This document shows positions 6,574-10,128 of a stretch of DNA of 10,128 bases, in pieces. The notes under the pieces were generated by a model. It was not told the origin of the DNA, did no database searches, and was given only the letters and a program-made list of their open reading frames with translations. This DNA is from an uncultured Phycisphaerales bacterium (GTDB taxonomy: Bacteria; Planctomycetota; Phycisphaerae; WQYP01): NCBI GenBank assembly GCA_903868035.1, contig CAIPTQ010000357.1, positions 1 through 10,128 on the forward strand. Direction: 5' to 3'. Both the position numbers and the translations under genes were made by a program. Within the stretch, counting starts at the first letter, position 1; each line of letters opens with the position of its first letter.

Positions 6574-7248
6574 ATGGAATTTCACGAAAAGCTTCGGCAA
6601 CGCGTTCAAGAACTTGGACTTAATAAGGCCAAGGCGGCGCGCGATGTGGGCCTGCCAGATAGCACGATCAACAACTACCTCGCCAAGAATGACTCACTGC
6701 CACGAATCGACATCGCCGCCAAGATTGCCAAAGCAATCCGAGTCCCGTTGGAGTGGTTGGCGGATGACGCGGCAGAATGGCCCCCGCCCGATGCCGGCGC
6801 AAAGAACACACCTACCCAACTTTCCGACCGGGAGTTGATGCTGGAGGTGGGATCGCGGTGGGGAAGGGCGGCCATGGGCTTGTACGATGCATTCGATCGC
6901 GCCCAGCGTGTTGATTGGGCCGGCGTTCAAAAGGAATTTAGGAAATGGAGGGATGGCGAACCGTTGCCCGCCGCGCTGAAGGAAATAGAGTGCCTAATCC
7001 GCGAGGTTGCGGCATTGCAGTACCTTGTTGTCATCCAATTCGATCCGCAACAATTTTGCGGCCCGCTGATGGAACAAACCAAGAGTGAATTCACCCACAA
7101 TTTGGACGCCAAAAAAAGAGCCTTTTTAGACGCATCCAAGGCATGTCCTGACCTTCCACGCCTCAAACTCGCCCAGTTGTTTTTTGATGCGTCAGTGGCA
7201 GCATGGCTCGATGAAGGAATTGACTCCCGAACGCTAAAAAAACCCTAA
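6574..7248 (+). CDS. CI-like phage repressor with N-terminal HTH and non-S24 C-terminal domain
   Basis: The product is 224 aa from ATG 6574. An in-frame TTG at 6568 with GGGG six bases upstream is an alternative start. Residues 1-65 match the phage CI-type HTH: FHEKLRQRVQELGLNKAKAA, then RDVGLPDSTINNYLAKN with the recognition helix about 30-38, and the typical end IAKAIRVPLEWLADD. A Pro/Ala linker (about 69-80) leads to a helical domain (about 83-222) that I do not recognise. It lacks the LexA/S24 peptidase landmarks (no FPSP or GDSM serine motif, no catalytic lysine block). Release by RecA-stimulated self-cleavage is therefore unlikely, and control by proteolysis or another signal, as for Mu c, is a reasonable inference. 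It diverges from the early operon and is the last phage gene before the putative phage end. Confidence 0.86.
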   Translation: MEFHEKLRQRVQELGLNKAKAARDVGLPDSTINNYLAKNDSLPRIDIAAKIAKAIRVPLEWLADDAAEWPPPDAGAKNTPTQLSDRELMLEVGSRWGRAAMGLYDAFDRAQRVDWAGVQKEFRKWRDGEPLPAALKEIECLIREVAALQYLVVIQFDPQQFCGPLMEQTKSEFTHNLDAKKRAFLDASKACPDLPRLKLAQLFFDASVAAWLDEGIDSRTLKKP

Positions 7249-7428
7249 TATTTCGTATTTCTGTAACAATACAAGTTGCTCAAGATATACAAATATCAGC
7301 CAAAAATTTGCAGTTTGCCTTGCAGTTTGCAGTTTGCTTTTCGGCCTTGGCGCTATCAAAAACGCGGTTGACCTCCCGCCACCCCCATGTTTTGGCTTGT
7401 ATGTCGCATTTGTAAATATCCACCCTCA
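7249..7428 (-). other. Putative prophage left end with MuA-type binding motifs
   Basis: There is no gene here. Reading the minus strand from outside inward, CGA(A/C)A motifs occur at 7406 (in TTACAAATGCGACATAC), 7343 (GGCCGAAAAGC) and 7255 (in TTACAGAAATACGAAATAT). The first and last share TTACA, an A-rich spacer and CGA-ATA. MuA sites in Mu contain CGAAA read from the end inward, with the first about 22 bases from the end. A phage end at 7428 (minus strand starting TGAGGG) puts the outer motif at position 23. 7422 (TGGATA) puts it at 17. The exact terminus is unproven without the other end and a 5-bp target duplication. Confidence 0.45.
7310..7337 (+). repeat. Triple direct repeat GCAGTTTGC
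   Basis: GCAGTTTGC occurs at 7310-7318, 7322-7330 and 7329-7337. The last two share GC, giving steps of 12 and 7 bases. It lies in the middle of the candidate phage end, beside the middle CGAAAA motif. It could be a protein-binding array near the end or simple slippage. Confidence 0.7.
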
Positions 7429-7524
7429 TCCCTCCCCCTAAAAAATATTCCCCCTCTCATAACTCCCGTCCCATCAATCCCTTATCCTTCATATCATCTC
7501 ACCCCGTCTCACTCCTTCCCACCT
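7413..7524 (+). other. G-depleted pyrimidine-rich intergenic tract
   Basis: Only two G (7468, 7506) occur in 112 bases. The stretch is C/T-rich with scattered A, including CCCTCCCCCT and an A6 run at 7440-7445. I see no gene, hairpin or convincing promoter in it. Composition matches the C-rich gene downstream more than the phage, so the phage-host junction probably lies at or near its left edge. Confidence 0.6.
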
Positions 7525-7579
7525 GGCCCCACCCTGTCCCGCCTGGCCGATGTATGCGTGAGGTTTACAATGGGGTATC

Positions 7580-7653
7580 TTGTTAGGGCAGACCGCCAAC
7601 CCCGCCAACCCCTCCCCCGAAACAGACGGAGATTTGGCGGTCTCCCCTAACAA
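7580..7653. repeat. 20-bp inverted repeat upstream of the VWA gene
   Basis: The arms at 7580-7599 and 7634-7653 match at 19 of 20 positions (outer TTGTTAGGG with CCCTAACAA, inner GACCGCCAA with TTGGCGGTC) around a 34-nt C-rich loop. The loop repeats CGCCAACCCC and can nest a small CTCC/GGAG stem. There is no U-tract, so it is not an ordinary terminator. A TACAAT element (7566-7571) lies just before it, so the structure could form the 5' leader of the VWA transcript. It could also be a small palindromic repeat element. Confidence 0.8.
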
Positions 7654-7680
7654 CTGCCCCCTCGCGTTACAATGCCCCCT

Positions 7681-10128
7681 ATGCTCTCCGCCCAACATCC
7701 CGCCTGCCTCTGGTTGGCCCTCGCCCTCGCCGCCCTCGCCACCACCCTCGCCACCCGCCACCGCCACCGCTCCCGCCGCTGGCTCCTCGCCGGCATCCTC
7801 CTCCCCGCCACAAGCTGCATCGCCCTCGCCCTGGCCCTCGCCGACCTCTCCCTCGCCGCAACCCCCCGCGTCCTCATCCTCCTGGACTTCTCCGCCTCCA
7901 CCCGCCTCAGCCCCTGGCGCGATCCCGCCTGGGTCCACGCCCTGGCCCGCCAACGCCTCCGCCCCAACCAACCCCTCACCGTCGCCGCCTTCGCCGGCAA
8001 CCAGCAACACATCCTCCTGCCAGACATCACCCCCGGCGACCCCTGGCCCGCCCTCTTCGACTGGACTCCCCCGCCCAACGCCTCCACCGATCTCCCCGCC
8101 GCCCGCGCCTGGTGTGCCGCCCAAAATGCCGCCCCCTGGATCATCTCCGACGGCCTCTTCCCCGCCCCGGCCCTCCCCCCCGACCACACCGCCTGGACCC
8201 TCCTGCCGCCCCCCGCCCCCGATGCCGCCGTCCGCGACATCCTGCTCCGCCCCGCCCCCGACGGCCAAATCGAAATCCTCCTCCTCCTCCGCGTCACCGG
8301 CATCACCCAATCCGCCACCGCCCGCGTCACCCTGCAACGCGACGCCGCCACCATCGCCGATGCGCCCGTTGAATTCCGCCCCACTCCGGGTGGGGGGGGC
8401 GACAGCACCCGCTGGTGTACCTTCAAGGACCGCCCCCCAACCCCCGCGCCCCACCATTACTCCGCCGCCATCCAACTCCCCCATGACGCCTGGCCCGAAA
8501 ACGACCGCGGCACCGCCACCTGGCCCGGCACCGGCGAACTCCGCACCCTCATCATCGGCGACCAGCGCCCCGCCAACCTCCCCGGCGACTTCCTCCCCAC
8601 CGCGCAGTTCACCCGCGACGCCCCGCAACTCGCCGCCGAAGGCTGGCAAGTCATCGTCCTCAGCGACGTCCCCGCAGAAACCAGTGCTGCCGATAGTGGT
8701 GCCGACGCCCTCGTCGGCCGCCCCGCCACGAGTGCTGCCACAAGCGCCGCCGCCACCCTCATCAGCCCCACCCCCACCCCGCTCTCCCCCGCCGCCGCCC
8801 GCGCCCTCGACCGCTTCGTCCGCGACAACGGCGGCGGCCTGCTGCTCCTGGCCAACGGCCACGCCTTCGGCCCCGGCCGCTACGGCGAAGGCTCCCTCGC
8901 CGGCGACCTGCTCGAAGCCCTCGCGCCGGTGCGCAGCCACCCCCAACACTCCGGCGGCCTGGGCGTTCTCTTCCTGCTGGATGCCAGCTCCTCCATGAAT
9001 GAACGCGCCCCCGGCGCCAACGAACGCAAAATCACCCTGCTCTCCCGCGGCGTGCAGGCCGCGGCCGGGTTCCTGGCCGATGACGACGACCTCATGCTCG
9101 TCACCTTCAGCACCGGCGCGCGCCTCCTGGACCGCGGCCCGGCCAAAAACGTGCTGCCCAAGCTCGGCGCCTATCTGGCCGCCGTCGAACCGTCCGACAC
9201 CACGAATCCCGACGCCGCCCTCCCCCTGGTCGCGGAATTCATGCGGACCAACTCCCGCCATCTGGTCGTGCTCCTGACTGACGGCGAAATCCCCGCCCTG
9301 AACATCCCCCAGTGGAAATCCCTCCTCCAATCCCCCAACACCCACCTGGCGATCATCGCCCCGCCCCCCGCCCCCCCCGCCCCCGGCACTCCCGCCGCGC
9401 TCCCGCAGCTCGCCGCCGCCCTCCCCAACGCCTCCTGGTCGCAGACCGACAACCCCGCCCTCTGGGCCGCCGCCCTGCGCCAGGCCGTCCTCGCCCAAAC
9501 CCGCGGCAACCTCGAAACCACGCCCCTCCCCTGGACCGCCCCCGACCTCGCCGGCACCGCCCCCGCCTGGACGCGCACCTGGCTCAAACCCGAATCCACC
9601 CTCATCGCCGCCCCCCTCGCCGCGTCCACCGCCTCACCCGCCGCCACCAATCCCTCCGCCCATCCCCCCGTCGCCGCCCTCGCCCGGCGGGGCCTGGGCC
9701 AGGTCGCCGCCCTCACCATCGCCGACGACGCTGCGCCCGCCTATCTAACCCTCCGCCAGCGCCTCATTCAGGCCGTCGCCGCCGGACCCGGCGACCGCCG
9801 CTTCACCGCCTCCGCCCAGCGCGCCGCCGACCGCTGGCTCATCTCCGCCGACGGCATCGCCGATGGCCGGTTCCTCGACGGCCAAAACCTCGCGGTCCAA
9901 CTGCTCGCCACCGGCACGCGCACCCCCCTGCCCCAAACCGCCCCCGGCCATTACGAAGCCCGCATCCCCGCCACCCCCGACGGCCTCGCCGCCGTCATCA
10001 TCCGCCAGGACGCCGGCGCACAACTCGGCGCACAACTCGTCGCCCGCCTCCAGGCCGCCGAAGTCGCCACCGCCGAATGGCCCGCCACCGTCGATGGCCT
10101 CGCCCAACTCCCCCCCGGCACCACAATC
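7681..10128 (+). CDS. Membrane-anchored protein with two VWA domains and a glutamine-amidotransferase-like domain (partial, open at right edge)
   Basis: 816 codons run without a stop to the window end, so the C-terminus is missing. An in-frame ATG at 7672 could add three residues. Neither start has a Shine-Dalgarno sequence. Residues about 8-26 and 34-58 are two hydrophobic membrane segments. Residues 62-160 look like a VWA fold with metal-site motifs DFSAS (69-73), T136 and D157 (IISDG). Residues about 287-417 (LRTLIIGDQ, GWQVIVLSDVP, LDRFVRDNGGGLLLLANGHAFGPGRY) resemble the GATase1-like domain found in bacterial VWA proteins. A second VWA follows with DASSS (434-438), DTTNPDAA (506-513) and LLTDGE (531-536). 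Both metal sites look complete. Function is unknown; relatives often sit near MoxR ATPases and BatA-type proteins. The gene is extremely C-rich on the coding strand and is probably host, not phage. Confidence 0.87.
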   Translation, partial: MLSAQHPACLWLALALAALATTLATRHRHRSRRWLLAGILLPATSCIALALALADLSLAATPRVLILLDFSASTRLSPWRDPAWVHALARQRLRPNQPLTVAAFAGNQQHILLPDITPGDPWPALFDWTPPPNASTDLPAARAWCAAQNAAPWIISDGLFPAPALPPDHTAWTLLPPPAPDAAVRDILLRPAPDGQIEILLLLRVTGITQSATARVTLQRDAATIADAPVEFRPTPGGGGDSTRWCTFKDRPPTPAPHHYSAAIQLPHDAWPENDRGTATWPGTGELRTLIIGDQRPANLPGDFLPTAQFTRDAPQLAAEGWQVIVLSDVPAETSAADSGADALVGRPATSAATSAAATLISPTPTPLSPAAARALDRFVRDNGGGLLLLANGHAFGPGRYGEGSLAGDLLEALAPVRSHPQHSGGLGVLFLLDASSSMNERAPGANERKITLLSRGVQAAAGFLADDDDLMLVTFSTGARLLDRGPAKNVLPKLGAYLAAVEPSDTTNPDAALPLVAEFMRTNSRHLVVLLTDGEIPALNIPQWKSLLQSPNTHLAIIAPPPAPPAPGTPAALPQLAAALPNASWSQTDNPALWAAALRQAVLAQTRGNLETTPLPWTAPDLAGTAPAWTRTWLKPESTLIAAPLAASTASPAATNPSAHPPVAALARRGLGQVAALTIADDAAPAYLTLRQRLIQAVAAGPGDRRFTASAQRAADRWLISADGIADGRFLDGQNLAVQLLATGTRTPLPQTAPGHYEARIPATPDGLAAVIIRQDAGAQLGAQLVARLQAAEVATAEWPATVDGLAQLPPGTTI

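Larger units (their letters stand above)
155..7428 (-). mobile_element. Mu-like transposable prophage, early region and putative left end
   Basis: A CI-like repressor diverges from an operon of Cro/Ner-like protein, unknown protein, MuA-type transposase, MuB-type ATPase, Mu I-like protease, GemA-like and gp27-like proteins. Repressor, ner, A, B is the known order of the Mu left end, here in reverse orientation, so the phage end should lie just right of the repressor. The right limit of 7428 is a guess from a TG-starting minus strand and nearby CGAAA/CGACA motifs. 7422 is equally possible. The left limit is only the last clear phage gene. The element may continue past the window, since no tail, terminase or portal genes are visible and the opposite end cannot be identified. 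Confidence 0.75.

Noticed and set aside
7310..7337. CRISPR-like repeats
   Set aside because: The three copies are 9 bases long, overlap or nearly abut, and have no spacers.
7387..7650. Possible 87-aa rightward gene, or its last 26 codons as a leader peptide (ATG 7570)
   Set aside because: It runs through a G-depleted intergenic tract and the inverted repeat, has no ribosome site, and shows only Pro/Ser-rich composition.
7580..8998. Plus-strand 472-codon Pro/Ser/Ala-rich frame
   Set aside because: It is a shifted frame of the VWA gene. The true frame carries membrane helices and VWA motifs, while this one is repetitive Pro-Ser.
7489..9498. Minus-strand 669-codon open frame rich in Gly, Glu and Ala
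   Set aside because: It is antisense to the VWA gene, is almost pure low-complexity Gly/Ala/Glu, and shows no domain. It follows from the C-rich coding strand of the real gene.

Overview
The window holds the early (regulation and transposition) end of a Mu-like transposable prophage, roughly 155 to 7428, next to what looks like a chromosomal gene (7681 to the right edge). The phage genes have mixed, moderate-to-high GC content. The flanking gene is extremely C-rich on its coding strand, with codons such as GCC, CTC, CCC and ACC dominating. It combines an N-terminal membrane anchor, two von Willebrand A (VWA) domains and a glutamine-amidotransferase-like domain, an architecture familiar from Verrucomicrobia, Planctomycetes and related bacteria. 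That host assignment is an inference of low to moderate confidence.

Layout. At 1-104 there may be the tail of a rightward gene, followed by a small hairpin. From 6443 leftward to 155 runs a compact minus-strand operon. In transcription order it carries a Cro/Ner-like DNA-binding protein, an unrecognised 235-aa protein, a MuA-type DDE transposase, a MuB-type AAA ATPase, a Mu I-like prohead protease, a GemA/gp16-like protein, and a small gp27-like (DUF3486-like) helical protein. Junctions are tight: a 4-nt A/B overlap, a 1-nt protease/gemA overlap with a consensus Shine-Dalgarno, and gaps of 34-35 nt elsewhere. A divergent CI-like repressor (6574-7248) faces away from the operon. The 130-bp space between holds a 15-bp perfect palindrome beside a consensus -35 (TTGACA) for the operon. 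This is the logic of the Mu c/ner switch: the repressor holds the early promoter off, and when it is released the operon makes transposase (A) and its ATPase targeting partner (B).

In Mu the left end lies just beyond the repressor, so the prophage end should fall between about 7249 and 7430. That stretch contains minus-strand CGAAA/CGACA motifs of the kind found in MuA binding sites, plus a triple GCAGTTTGC repeat, and then changes abruptly into a G-depleted pyrimidine tract. A 20-bp inverted repeat (7580-7653) sits immediately before the VWA gene.

Most notable points: head-module-type genes (protease, gp27-like) inside the early operon; a rightward-facing intrinsic terminator with a promoter-like sequence just before it, placed against the direction of the operon; the unknown protein between Cro and transposase; and the candidate prophage end. 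The long rightward VWA reading frame has no stop before the window edge; long apparent frames on its opposite strand and in other frames are shadows of its C-rich composition.
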